Positions 28,077-36,786 of a stretch of 64,000 bases of DNA are shown in pieces. The notes under the pieces were generated by a model. The model had not been told where the DNA came from and did not search any database. It saw nothing but the letters and a program-made list of their open reading frames with translations. Within the stretch, counting starts at the first letter, position 1. Every line of letters starts with the position of its first letter. This DNA is from Neobacillus nitrireducens. GTDB taxonomy: Bacteria > Bacillota > Bacilli > Bacillales > Cytobacillaceae. The stretch spans positions 2,852,001 through 2,916,000 of the forward strand of contig NZ_CP133262.1 in the NCBI RefSeq assembly GCF_030915405.1, given 5' to 3'. Made by a program: the position numbers and the translations under genes.

Positions 28077-28712
28077 TCATGATTGGCGCGTTTCTTTAAG
28101 CAGCGCTTCATATAACCTGATAAAATCATCTTCCCGATTTGCACTAGTTAAGAAATCCGAGCTGACAATGGTTTTTAATAGTTTTCTCTTCAAAGTGGCA
28201 TCTTCTACTTCTTTCAAAATCCATTTTCGTTTGCAAGAAAGAAATTCAAGATAGCTTTCATACGAATCATCAAACTGCTCTTCAAGCTGCTCCCGAATTT
28301 TGCCGGCGAGGGTTGGGCTGGCTCCTCCTGTTGAAACGGCAATGCTCAACTGACCCCGCGAGAAGTGGGATGGGACATGAAAATTGGAGCCATCTGGATC
28401 ATCTGCTATCGTTACAAGCTGGTGGGCTTCAGCCGTTTTCTTAATTGACTGATTCAGTTGTGGATTGTTTGTCGCAACAAGAATCATGAATGCATCCGCC
28501 AGGTCGCTAACAGCAACCAACTTTTGCTTCCAAACAATTCTTCCCTCCCGATGAAGTCCTTGAATTCCCTCCGTTGCCTCCGGGCTGACGACGACGATTT
28601 CGGCTCCGGTACCAAGCAGTCCCTTAACTTTTCGCTCGGCAACCTTACCGCCACCAACAACAACAACCTTTTTACCTACTAACCTTAGGGTCACTGGATA
28701 GCCTGCATGCAT
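28077..28712 (-). CDS. sirC: Precorrin-2 dehydrogenase
   Basis: 211 residues. Oxidises precorrin-2 to sirohydrochlorin with NAD. The N-terminal Rossmann motif VVVVGGGKVAERKVKGLL and the central DDPDGSNFHVPS / LSIAVSTGGASPTLAGKIR segments are those of the SirC/Met8p family (YlnF in B. subtilis). It lacks a separate chelatase domain as judged by length. Three bases after the CobA-HemD gene, last in the operon that builds the nitrite reductase cofactor. Confidence 0.92.
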   Translation of the reverse strand: MHAGYPVTLRLVGKKVVVVGGGKVAERKVKGLLGTGAEIVVVSPEATEGIQGLHREGRIVWKQKLVAVSDLADAFMILVATNNPQLNQSIKKTAEAHQLVTIADDPDGSNFHVPSHFSRGQLSIAVSTGGASPTLAGKIREQLEEQFDDSYESYLEFLSCKRKWILKEVEDATLKRKLLKTIVSSDFLTSANREDDFIRLYEALLKETRQS

Positions 28713-28715
28713 CTT

Positions 28716-30173
28716 CTACACTTCCTCGACAGGACAACGGGCTGCTAAATATTCCACCAGCGCTTCCTGCGTTGCTTGTGCAGGCGTTCCATTCGACGAA
28801 AGGCCCGCCTCTACAACGGCAGCTTCTGTTTGTTTTCCCATGCTGACGATTTGCAGTCCTTTAAACAGTTCATCAGCATTCAAGTCACCTTCACCTAACG
28901 CTCTCATAAACGGTTCAACAGAGGCACTGCTTGGGAATACCATGGTGTTCACGTCCGCTTCATCTAACATTCTTTTAAAAAGAGGCAGGAATTGATAATC
29001 AAGCTCTTTCTTGCTGGTCACCATAATGTCTGCTGAATCTGAATCAAACTCTTTTTTCAAGATGCTATCGTCTCCAACGATCAACATAGTACCTGGCTCG
29101 CCTAATTCATCCGCATGTGCAGCAATAAACCCGCGATTATTTAATGCTTTTATCGATTTCACAGAAGCACCAAAGAAGTCGGCACGGATTTTTCGGATAT
29201 CGATTCCGTCCTCCAGCACCGCTGTGAAAAATTCATTTACACTTTCTGGTGAGGTAAAGAGTATTTTCTCATAGGAAGTCACTTTTTCTAATTCAACTGG
29301 CAATGAAGTCCGTTTCCACTTTGGAAATTCAATCACATCAGCGCCTTGGTCCATTAATTCCTTTGCTAATTCACTTGGGGCCTCACTCGTCCGGGCAAGC
29401 AGGATTTGCCGTCCATACAGCTGCATTTTCTCGAACCAATTGATTTTTTCACGAAGGGCAATGACGTCACCTACTAAGATAATCGATGGGTTGCTAAACT
29501 TTGCCTCGATGACCTTCTCAGAGATATCTGCCAGCGTCCCTAGCAATGTTTTTTGACGGGCAAATGTCCCCCATTGAATCAAAATAACAGGAGTTGACGA
29601 TGGTTTTCCATAGGTGATGAGATTTTCGCAAATAAACGGTAAATTGCCAACCCCCATGTAAAAAGCAATCGTATCGACACCACGGGCAAGTCCTTCCCAG
29701 TCTAGCACCGGTTTGCCCTCTTTCGATTTATCATGGGCTGTAACAACAGCAAATGATTCTGCATACTCACGATGGGTAACAGGAATTCCTGCATATAGGG
29801 GGGCTGCAATACCCGATGAAATACCAGGAACAATTTCAAAAGGAATTTGATACTCAGCCAGGGAGGTAGCTTCTTCGCCAACTCTGCCAAATACGCCAGG
29901 ATCGCCGCCTTTTAAACGAACAACCCGCTTTCCTTCAAGCGCCTTCTCAACCAAAAGCTCGTTGATATTCCCTTGGCGCAGAATATGGCGGTTTGGTAAC
30001 TTTCCGCAATAAATCAGTTCGCAATCCGCTGGAGCAAATTCCAATAGCTTGGGATTGGCAAGCCGGTCATATAAAATGACTTCGGCTTGCTTAATGGCCT
30101 CCAGTCCCTTAACGGTGATTAAACGGACGTCGCCCGGCCCTGCTCCTACTAAGAATACTTTCCCCTTTTTCAT
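28716..30173 (-). CDS. cobA-hemD: Uroporphyrinogen-III C-methyltransferase fused to a uroporphyrinogen-III synthase domain
   Basis: 485 residues in two parts. Residues 1 to about 245 are a complete SUMT (CobA): VGAGPGDVRLITVKG, RLKGGDPGVFGRVGEE, VPGISSGIAAPLYAGIPVTHR. Residues about 250-480 follow HemD: GRQILLARTSEAP, ILFTSPESVNEFF, TMVFPSSASVEPF. The fusion can take hydroxymethylbilane to precorrin-2 for siroheme; single-chain CobA-HemD (NasF-like) proteins occur in Firmicutes. It sits between nirD and sirC, so the product probably feeds NirB directly. Confidence 0.93.
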   Translation of the reverse strand: MKKGKVFLVGAGPGDVRLITVKGLEAIKQAEVILYDRLANPKLLEFAPADCELIYCGKLPNRHILRQGNINELLVEKALEGKRVVRLKGGDPGVFGRVGEEATSLAEYQIPFEIVPGISSGIAAPLYAGIPVTHREYAESFAVVTAHDKSKEGKPVLDWEGLARGVDTIAFYMGVGNLPFICENLITYGKPSSTPVILIQWGTFARQKTLLGTLADISEKVIEAKFSNPSIILVGDVIALREKINWFEKMQLYGRQILLARTSEAPSELAKELMDQGADVIEFPKWKRTSLPVELEKVTSYEKILFTSPESVNEFFTAVLEDGIDIRKIRADFFGASVKSIKALNNRGFIAAHADELGEPGTMLIVGDDSILKKEFDSDSADIMVTSKKELDYQFLPLFKRMLDEADVNTMVFPSSASVEPFMRALGEGDLNADELFKGLQIVSMGKQTEAAVVEAGLSSNGTPAQATQEALVEYLAARCPVEEV

Positions 30174-30200
30174 CCTGCAGCCATCCTTCCCATTTCGCTC

Positions 30201-30530
30201 TTATCTGATAATAAAAACGATATCTTCCTCTAATTCTACCTTAAATGTCCGTACTTGACCTTCATCCGGTGCTTGTACTTTACCATCTTTTAAGGATATT
30301 TTCCAATCATAGACGGGGCAATATACATATTCGCCACTAACAAGTCCTTCTGAAAGGACGCCGCCTTTTGGATGGGGGCTGCGGTTTTCAACAGCATAAA
30401 CCTCTCCACTGGTTACTTTAAATAGAGCGATTTCTGTGTCGTCAATTTTAAGTGAATAGCCTGATCGAACTTTTATATTTGAATAGTTTGCCACTGGAAT
30501 TCGAGTTAATGTTTGTAGCATATAAATCAC
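30201..30530 (-). CDS. nirD: Nitrite reductase (NADH) small subunit
   Basis: 109 residues with a Rieske-type fold that has lost its iron ligands: NRSPHPKGG and CPVYDWKIS stand where Cys-x-His pairs would be, as is normal for NirD. Overlaps the nirB stop by four bases (ATGA-type coupling). Confidence 0.93.
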   Translation of the reverse strand: MIYMLQTLTRIPVANYSNIKVRSGYSLKIDDTEIALFKVTSGEVYAVENRSPHPKGGVLSEGLVSGEYVYCPVYDWKISLKDGKVQAPDEGQVRTFKVELEEDIVFIIR

Positions 30531-32950
30531 TCCCCCACCTTGATTGTATGTTTTGCATAATATTTATCTTGAATTTCTTCACTCTGGATCGCTTCATTCC
30601 AAGGCTCAATATACTTTTTCAATGTCTTATCCATGCGCTCGTTCAATGCTTTTCGCGTTTCCTCGTTGGCAAGAACCTCTCTCACGTTGTCTAATCCTAC
30701 ACGTTCGACCCATTTAGAAGTACGCTCTAGGTAATTGGCTGTTTCACGATAATATTGCAGGTAAGCCCCCGTCATTTCCATTACATCGGCTTGCGTTTTC
30801 ACCGTACATAGGAGGTCACCTGCGCGGAGGTCGACACCCCCGTTACCTGCGACATAAATTTCCCAGCCGCCATCAATGCCAACAAAACCAATGTCTTTAA
30901 TACCTGCTTCAGAGCAATTTCGTGGGCAAGCAGACACACCCATTTTTACTTTATGTGGTGTATCTAGGCGTTCAAATTTCTTTTCCAGTTCGATTCCAAG
31001 TGCCATCGAATCTTGTGTTCCGTAGCGGCAGAATTGTGCACCCACACATGTTTTGACTGTCCGAAGTGTCTTTCCATAGGCATAACCGGATGGCATATCT
31101 AACTCTTCCCACATCGCTGGCAGGTCTTCTTTTTTCACTCCGAACAAGCCAATTCGTTGGCCACCTGTTAATTTTACAAGTGGTACCTCATACTTTTCGG
31201 CAATCTCGGCGATTTTTTTCAAATCAGCAGCAGTCGTTACCCCGCCGTACATTCTTGGTACAACTGAATAGGTTCCGTCCTTCTGGATATTAGCATGCAT
31301 TTTTTCATTAACAAGACGGGAGTCACGATCATCTTTGTATTCATCCATATGAATCATGCCTAGATAGTAGTTGATAGCCGGACGGCATTTGGTACAGCCC
31401 TCTTCGTTATTCCACTCTAGGACATTCATAACTTCTTTCACACTAGTTAAGCCTTTTTCTTTAATTTCAGCTACTACTTCATCACGGCTTAGTGTGGTAC
31501 ACCCGCAAAGGCTTGTCTTTTGTGCCGCTGCTTCATCAAATTGATCCCCAAGTGTATGTGCAAGAATACTGCTTACCATCGGCTTACACCGTCCACATGA
31601 ACGGCCGGCGTTCGTGCAATGGCTCACCTGGTCTAACGTTGTTAACCCTTGCGTTTTGATGGCTTCGACGATAGCACCTTTTGTCACGCCATTACAGCCG
31701 CAGACTAATTCATCATTTGCCATTGAAGCGACATCGTCATTTCCGCCTTCTGCGCTGCATTCGGATTGCAGCACTGAAATGCTGGTCATTCCGCTGATAT
31801 CTTCTTTTTTCGTCAGCATCCGGAATAACTTGGTGCTATCCTTGGTGTCACCATATAGCACAACACCAACAATCATGTTATTTCTTGTTAAGATTTTTTT
31901 ATAAACACCATCATACTCGTTATAAACCATGATCGATTTGGTTGTACCATCTTCAAAAATCTCACCAGCAGAAAACAGGTCAACACCTGCTACCTTTAAT
32001 TGTGTTCCCGTAACTGAGCCTTGATATGGTTCGCCAAGATTCCCACAAATACGGTTGGCAAGCACCTTTCCTTGTTCATACAATGGGGCCACCAAGCCAT
32101 AGACAATCTCGCGGTGCTCTGCACATTCCCCAACAGCATAAATGTGAGGGACGCTTGTTTCCATAAAGTCATTGACCACGATCCCGCGATTTACATAGAT
32201 TCCGCTGTTTCTTGCAACTTCTATATTAGATTTAATCCCGATTGCCATCACAACCAAGTCGGCTTCCACTTGGGCGCCATCTTTAAAACGAAGACCAGTC
32301 ACACGTTCGTTGCCTAGAATCTCTACGGTTTCTTTTTCCATGAGGAAATTCATACCTTGCGCTTCTAGCTCTGCTTTAAGTAAAGAGGATGCAACGGGGT
32401 CCAGTTGACGCTCCATGAGATGCGGCATTAAATGAACCACGTCGACTTTCATCCCTAAGTTTAATAGTCCTCTTGCCGCTTCGAGTCCGAGGAGTCCGCC
32501 ACCAATGACGACCGCCCTTTTATACTGCTGCGCTGACTTGATCATCATTTCACAATCATTTATATCACGAAATCCGGTCACACCGATTTTGTCTGCACCT
32601 GGAATGGGCAGGATGAAAGAATTCGAGCCTGTGGCAATAATCAATTCATCATACTCGACTTCCCTGCCTAGATTACTTACTACACGCTGTTCCTCAACGT
32701 TAATGTTAACAATCGCTTCGCCAGTAAATAATTGAATATTATTTTCTTTATACCAATCTAATGGATTGATAATAATATCTTCGAAGTTTGTATCGCCCTG
32801 CAGGATATTGGATAATTTAATCCGGTTATAGTTTGGATATGGTTCTTGGCCAAAAATAGTAATTTCAAATGGTTCAGTTGCTACTTTGAGAATTTCTTCA
32901 ATCGTTCTTACGCCTGCCATACCATTACCAATCATCACTAATTTTTTCAT
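30527..32950 (-). CDS. nirB: Nitrite reductase (NADH) large subunit
   Basis: 807 residues; reduces nitrite to ammonium with NADH. In order: FAD/NAD-binding module (MIGNGMAGVRTIEEIL, IIATGSNSF, VVIGGGLLGLEAARGL), a BFD [2Fe-2S] domain (CGCNGVTKG...CGRCKP, about residues 415-465), a second Cys-rich stretch (CGCTTL, CTKCRP), ferredoxin-like half-domains, and the siroheme/4Fe-4S ligands (TCVGAQFCRYGTQDS and ACPRNCSEA). Heads nirB-nirD-cobA/hemD-sirC. The promoter upstream holds two FNR boxes, pointing to induction without oxygen; the same enzyme also supports nitrite assimilation. Confidence 0.97.
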   Translation of the reverse strand: MKKLVMIGNGMAGVRTIEEILKVATEPFEITIFGQEPYPNYNRIKLSNILQGDTNFEDIIINPLDWYKENNIQLFTGEAIVNINVEEQRVVSNLGREVEYDELIIATGSNSFILPIPGADKIGVTGFRDINDCEMMIKSAQQYKRAVVIGGGLLGLEAARGLLNLGMKVDVVHLMPHLMERQLDPVASSLLKAELEAQGMNFLMEKETVEILGNERVTGLRFKDGAQVEADLVVMAIGIKSNIEVARNSGIYVNRGIVVNDFMETSVPHIYAVGECAEHREIVYGLVAPLYEQGKVLANRICGNLGEPYQGSVTGTQLKVAGVDLFSAGEIFEDGTTKSIMVYNEYDGVYKKILTRNNMIVGVVLYGDTKDSTKLFRMLTKKEDISGMTSISVLQSECSAEGGNDDVASMANDELVCGCNGVTKGAIVEAIKTQGLTTLDQVSHCTNAGRSCGRCKPMVSSILAHTLGDQFDEAAAQKTSLCGCTTLSRDEVVAEIKEKGLTSVKEVMNVLEWNNEEGCTKCRPAINYYLGMIHMDEYKDDRDSRLVNEKMHANIQKDGTYSVVPRMYGGVTTAADLKKIAEIAEKYEVPLVKLTGGQRIGLFGVKKEDLPAMWEELDMPSGYAYGKTLRTVKTCVGAQFCRYGTQDSMALGIELEKKFERLDTPHKVKMGVSACPRNCSEAGIKDIGFVGIDGGWEIYVAGNGGVDLRAGDLLCTVKTQADVMEMTGAYLQYYRETANYLERTSKWVERVGLDNVREVLANEETRKALNERMDKTLKKYIEPWNEAIQSEEIQDKYYAKHTIKVGE

Positions 32951-33016
32951 TTATGATCGCTCCTTATAGGTTACATCATTAATTTTGTACGTTAACAAGG
33001 TTTTCTTTATAGCTAA

Positions 33017-33087
33017 ATTGTAAATGCTAGCGATGATAAAAATTGTGAAGTTCGTCACATTCTAACCAATATGTGAAAAATTTCACA
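33017..33087 (-). promoter_or_regulatory. nirB promoter with two perfect FNR boxes
   Basis: TGTGA-N6-TCACA occurs at 33044-33059 and at 33072-33087. On the minus strand TACAAT (33017-33022) can serve as the -10; this puts the transcription start near 33010 and the centre of the first FNR box at -41.5, the standard activating position, with the second at -69.5. About 60 bases of leader precede nirB. Confidence 0.8.
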
Positions 33088-33194
33088 AAATAGCCATAAA
33101 CCAATTCTGATAGTGACTGATAGAAAAACACTATTAATATTATGCAAAAATCGAGTAGAGGGAAAATAACTTAATTTATTTTCGCCCCTCTCAC

Positions 33195-33227
33195 AACACC
33201 GTACGTACGGTTCGCGTATACGGCGTT
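33195..33227 (-). ncRNA. Domain V of the group II intron
   Basis: Eight-base lower stem, two-base CG bulge, four-base upper stem UACG/CGUA. It holds the catalytic core of the ribozyme and lies five bases after the reverse transcriptase stop. Confidence 0.8.
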
Positions 33228-33232
33228 TCAAT

Positions 33233-34594
33233 TTATATTACAGTGTGTACTTTTAGATAGTGCTCTAAGGCAGAGGGTATTCCCCTCTGCTTTAGTCTTT
33301 TGTTTGAAATTGCTCTTTGAACAACTTTTGATAATCCTATATACCGATAACCTTTTCGACAGAAGGATAATCCTTTCGCTTCTTCCTTCGGAATACCTAG
33401 TTGAATCAGTGATTTGATTTGTTTCCCAGGTACCTTCCATTGCTTCCAGATAATTACCCTAATCCTCGAACGTAGCTTCGAATCTATTCGTTTCGTCGCT
33501 TCTTTCATGTTAGCGATTTTGAAGTAATTTACCCATCCGAATATGACTTGTTTTAGTTTCAATATTCGGTAGTCTAGCGGAACACTCCAGTTTCGCTTTG
33601 TCAATTTCCGAAGCTTTCTTTGAAATTTCTGTAATGATTTTGGGTGTGGTTTCACTTGGTATCTCTCAGTTTTAAAATCATAGTAAAATCCAAATCCTAA
33701 GAATTTCAACTCTTTTGGGAGAGAGATTTTACTCTTTTCTGCATTAACTATTAACCCTAATTTTCCTTCTATAAATCTCACGATTGTCTTCATTACTCTG
33801 TTCGCTGCTTTCTCGCTCTTCACAAAGATTAGGGAGTCATCTGCGTATCTAACGAAACGCAATCCTCTACTTTCTAATTCCTTATCTAGTTCGTTTAACA
33901 TAATATTACTCAATAATGGACTGAGGTTTCCTCCTTGCGGAGTCCCAACGGGAGTCTCTTCATAATTCCCATTTACCATAACTCCACTTACTAAGTATTT
34001 TCTGATTAACGAGATGACATTACCATCATCAATTGTGTTGGCAATAATTCGCATGAGTTTATCATGATGAACTGTATCGAAGAATCTTTCTAGGTCAATG
34101 TCTACTACCCAATCGTGTCCATCATTCAGAAATTCCAAGCTTTTTATAATAGCCATCTCACAGCTTCTTTTTGGTCTAAAGCCGTAACTGAATTCGCTGA
34201 ATTGCTTTTCAAATATCGGACTGAGAACTTGATGAATGGCTTGTTGAACTACTCTATCCACTACTGTTGGTATTCCCAACTTGCGCATCTTGCCATTTTC
34301 TTTTGGGATTTCCACTCTTAAGGCAGCTTGTGGTTGGTATTTTCTTGTTCTGATGCGCTGGCGAAGCTCATCCTTGTTCTCTTTTAGATATTGTTTTAGT
34401 TCACCGACTGTTACTCCATCGACTCCACTCGCACCTTTATTTCTAAAGACACGCAAGTAAGCTTCATTCATATTTTGGTTACTTAGAATCTGTTCTAAAA
34501 GTTCCACACTCGTTTCTCCTTTCCTCTCACGTAGTAAGTGATAGCTCCCATTTTGGTTATCCTTTGAGGTACGCTCATACTTTCCCATTAACAC
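33233..34594 (-). CDS. ltrA: Group II intron reverse transcriptase/maturase
   Basis: 453 residues. RT domain: GASGVDGVTV (55-63), IPKENGKMRKLGIPTVVDRVVQ, SYGFRPKRSC (136-145), VVDIDLERFFDTV, TPQGGNLSPLLSN, and the catalytic YADD at 250-253. A maturase (GIIM/X) domain follows (WVNYFKIA, RSRIRVIIWKQWKVP). There is no C-terminal HNH endonuclease, as is usual for class C introns, so mobility should use a nicked or single-stranded target. Full length and apparently intact. The true start may be a few codons into the frame. Confidence 0.93.
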   Translation of the reverse strand: MLMGKYERTSKDNQNGSYHLLRERKGETSVELLEQILSNQNMNEAYLRVFRNKGASGVDGVTVGELKQYLKENKDELRQRIRTRKYQPQAALRVEIPKENGKMRKLGIPTVVDRVVQQAIHQVLSPIFEKQFSEFSYGFRPKRSCEMAIIKSLEFLNDGHDWVVDIDLERFFDTVHHDKLMRIIANTIDDGNVISLIRKYLVSGVMVNGNYEETPVGTPQGGNLSPLLSNIMLNELDKELESRGLRFVRYADDSLIFVKSEKAANRVMKTIVRFIEGKLGLIVNAEKSKISLPKELKFLGFGFYYDFKTERYQVKPHPKSLQKFQRKLRKLTKRNWSVPLDYRILKLKQVIFGWVNYFKIANMKEATKRIDSKLRSRIRVIIWKQWKVPGKQIKSLIQLGIPKEEAKGLSFCRKGYRYIGLSKVVQRAISNKRLKQRGIPSALEHYLKVHTVI

Positions 34595-35007
34595 ATTCGG
34601 AGTACGTCACTTACGCATTCGTGGTGTTGAAACACTATAAATTGTTCAGCCCTTCATGATTTTAATTTCACTATTATGGCTTCTGCTGACTTCTTGCGAT
34701 TAACCGTTTTCGACTGTACTATTGTACATCCGCAAGACCTCCCAGGGTAAGACAACTATCTTTCCTCTTTTACTCGCCTGATTTACTCTATAAAGTTACG
34801 CACATCTTTTGGACTTTAACTTGTTATGGAGTCTCGTCCCTTTATAAAGCCTTAGTATCAGATTTCTGTTCGTCGAGCCAAGATTTTATTCCACGCTTCC
34901 TCCAGCCCTTACCTCACAGTAAGTACCTTGCGCTTCCTTAGTGGTTGGTCGATGTGTACCCCCACAGTGGACTTTCACCACCTAGATAGTTGCCATGCCT
35001 GGCACAC

Positions 35008-35033
35008 ATAAAAAAGGGTGTCAGGCACCCTTT
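35008..35033 (-). terminator. Terminator of the 35034-36029 gene, split from downstream DNA by the intron
   Basis: GGGTG-TCAGG-CACCC stem (35016-35030) plus T6 (35010-35015) beginning three bases past the stop codon. The intron starts two bases after the T run. Confidence 0.85.
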
Positions 35034-36029
35034 TCATGCATGTTGTTTATCTCTTTTACAGAAGGTAAATAATTTTACATATGAATTCACCACTGGGACT
35101 AGAATCCCTATAATGGCAACGGGTCCGAGCTCCCATAGGTCCAAAGGCGGTGTAACGAGAATATTCGTTTGATGGATTACAAACAAGGTAAGAAAATAGG
35201 CTATACTACCCGTTAAACCAGCAATCCAGTGGACCTTTTTAAACAATAAATACAGTAAGGGAATCAATAATAGCGTAATTGGTACATACGAGGTTGGATA
35301 ACCCACTGCTGCAAATGTCGCTTTACCAACGAACCTTAACAGGATATACAGGGCTGTTGCCATCACAGGGATGGTATAATCTCGACAATATCGAATGATT
35401 AGAATCGTAAAAAGCGCAACCATTAAGATGGAATAAATGGGATATACCCATTCTGGAATCCCTCCAAAGATCTGCGAGGCAGGGTTTGAAATTAAATCTA
35501 GAATTTCCTGTGAGGCAATTGATTTTCCTTGAATGTACTGATGGTAAGAAATCGCTCCGTTTTCCTGCTGCATATTTGGAAACATCAAGCATTCGAGGAG
35601 AAACATCGCAAACAAAGTATGAAGTGACTTCCATGACGGTGGAATCTCTCTCGTATACAGAAAGTAACCGCGCCAAACCCCAAAAATCATCATTGCGGTA
35701 CCAATATAATAAATAAAATGGGTAGGACTCCAGGTGGTTAAATCAATTCCATAGGCAATATGGTAGGTAAAATCCAGGGGAATTCCAATTAGGAATATGA
35801 CGTAGCCGATCGTTATCAAATTTCTAGAAAATCGCTCCATATGATGTGAGCGACGCCACTCTTGTAGTAACAAAACCGCCCCTAAGACAAAACCGAGCGT
35901 ATTAACAATATGGGGAATTGAGTATTCCTCAAATAAATATTTAAAATGATATGAAGCATCCCAGGCAGACCCAATAAATTTTAATAGAAAGGCAAGGACC
36001 CACAAAAGGTAATATTTCAACGATCTCAT
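35034..36029 (-). CDS. Polytopic membrane protein of unknown function, 331 aa
   Basis: About nine to ten hydrophobic spans. Conserved-looking polar residues lie in or beside spans: SAWDASYHFKYLFEE near the N-terminus, DFTYHIAYG, SPTHFIYYIG and YHQYIQG. The repeated Asp/His pattern inside the membrane suggests metal or proton handling, but I recognise no family. It follows an 85-codon-range membrane gene after 14 bases and ends in the terminator used by the group II intron. The ATG at 36029 directly abuts GGGGAG; a TTG nine bases later is an alternative. Confidence 0.6.
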   Translation of the reverse strand: MRSLKYYLLWVLAFLLKFIGSAWDASYHFKYLFEEYSIPHIVNTLGFVLGAVLLLQEWRRSHHMERFSRNLITIGYVIFLIGIPLDFTYHIAYGIDLTTWSPTHFIYYIGTAMMIFGVWRGYFLYTREIPPSWKSLHTLFAMFLLECLMFPNMQQENGAISYHQYIQGKSIASQEILDLISNPASQIFGGIPEWVYPIYSILMVALFTILIIRYCRDYTIPVMATALYILLRFVGKATFAAVGYPTSYVPITLLLIPLLYLLFKKVHWIAGLTGSIAYFLTLFVIHQTNILVTPPLDLWELGPVAIIGILVPVVNSYVKLFTFCKRDKQHA

Positions 36030-36043
36030 CTCCCCATTTTGGT

Positions 36044-36271
36044 TTATCCCAGTAAGTCAAATATATCGCCAAAGATTGCGATAAGGATATAATTGACGGC
36101 TAGAGCAATCGCAAAAGTTATTCCCGCTACCCGAACGTTTTTCTGACGGAATAATTTATAGGTAAAAACAATACCGGCGCTGACAACAAAGACGTTGCAG
36201 ATCAAAAATGTCCAAAGTAAATTTTCACTATGTTCAACTGTTGTAACGTGCATGAAATAAAATGGAATCAA
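36044..36271 (-). CDS. Small membrane protein, partner of the 331-residue protein
   Basis: 75 residues from the chosen TTG start at 36271, which has GGAGGAG five bases upstream; that ribosome site would lie inside the gene if the further TTG at 36301 were used. Two hydrophobic spans (about residues 17-38 and 45-68) separated by RQKNVRVAG. Translated just before the 331-residue protein, so the two likely work together. Function unknown. Confidence 0.55.
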   Translation of the reverse strand: MIPFYFMHVTTVEHSENLLWTFLICNVFVVSAGIVFTYKLFRQKNVRVAGITFAIALAVNYILIAIFGDIFDLLG

Positions 36272-36565
36272 CTTTACTCCTCCATACTTATACTTCCTCA
36301 ATTCCCTTTTCTCTATATTATCATTTTTTTCAAGTTAGATAACTATGTTGATGGCATATAATTCTACTATTGGTTAATTATGGACATATTGAGGGTCATA
36401 TAAATTTTAAATCGTCCTAAAGTGATCTTATGACTATTTTTTCCGAATAAGTCATTTTATATGATTTGGGGTAATTTCACATGCCCATCAAGCTAAACAT
36501 TAACGAATGCACAGAATAGAACCGTTTCTAAATTGCAATGTCTATGTTACTGAAAAAAGGCCACA

Positions 36566-36692
36566 TAAAAAAACACATCCTTACCATGATATTACAGAAA
36601 GAATAGCGTTTTTGTCGTTTGGGAGATAATGATTTGCCTTAGCTAGATAGGCATGGGATGGTACCCCTATAGGCATATGTTAAGGCAAATCC
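36566..36692. repeat. Interspersed repeat, left copy flanking the permease gene
   Basis: Shares CCATGA-AT-TTACAGAA, CGTTTT-TCGTT, ATGATT, and GATAGGCATGGG-type blocks with 38008-38122 in the same orientation. Its right half also forms GATTTGCCTTA / TAAGGCAAATC. No gene; with the adjoining AT-rich DNA it fills most of 36302-36690. Confidence 0.55.
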
Positions 36693-36751
36693 AATATAAA
36701 AAACCCAATTTCTCAGTATTAAAATTTGAGAAATTGGGTTTTTTATATTGG
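36691..36751. terminator. Very long perfect hairpin, bidirectional terminator
   Basis: Perfect 25-bp arms: the left runs 36691-36715 (CCAATATAAAAAACCC...) and the right 36727-36751, with an 11-base loop. Each arm contains a six-base A or T run next to CCC/GGG, so it can stop transcription both ways. It lies 35 bases after the permease stop. Confidence 0.85.
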
Positions 36752-36786
36752 TAGGACCCAAAGTTATTTAAACCTATTACTTTGTA

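Larger units (their letters stand above)
33155..35007 (-). mobile_element. Group IIC intron with encoded reverse transcriptase
   Basis: The 5' end at 35007 reads GTGTGCCAGGCATGG, then TAGGTGGTGAAAGTCCAC. Domain V (33195-33227) forms ACGCCGTA / TACGGTGT with a CG bulge and a short upper stem. Domain VI follows, and the element ends ...CTCTAC at 33155. These features follow the Oceanobacillus/Bacillus halodurans IIC introns. Insertion lies eight bases past a GGGTG-TCAGG-CACCC terminator stem and its T6 run, the known target preference of class C. About 490 bases lie outside the ORF. Confidence 0.88.

Noticed and set aside
33041-33090. TnrA site (TGTNA-N7-TNACA) as controller of nirB
   Set aside because: Both inverted repeats have six, not seven, bases between the half-sites, so FNR fits better.
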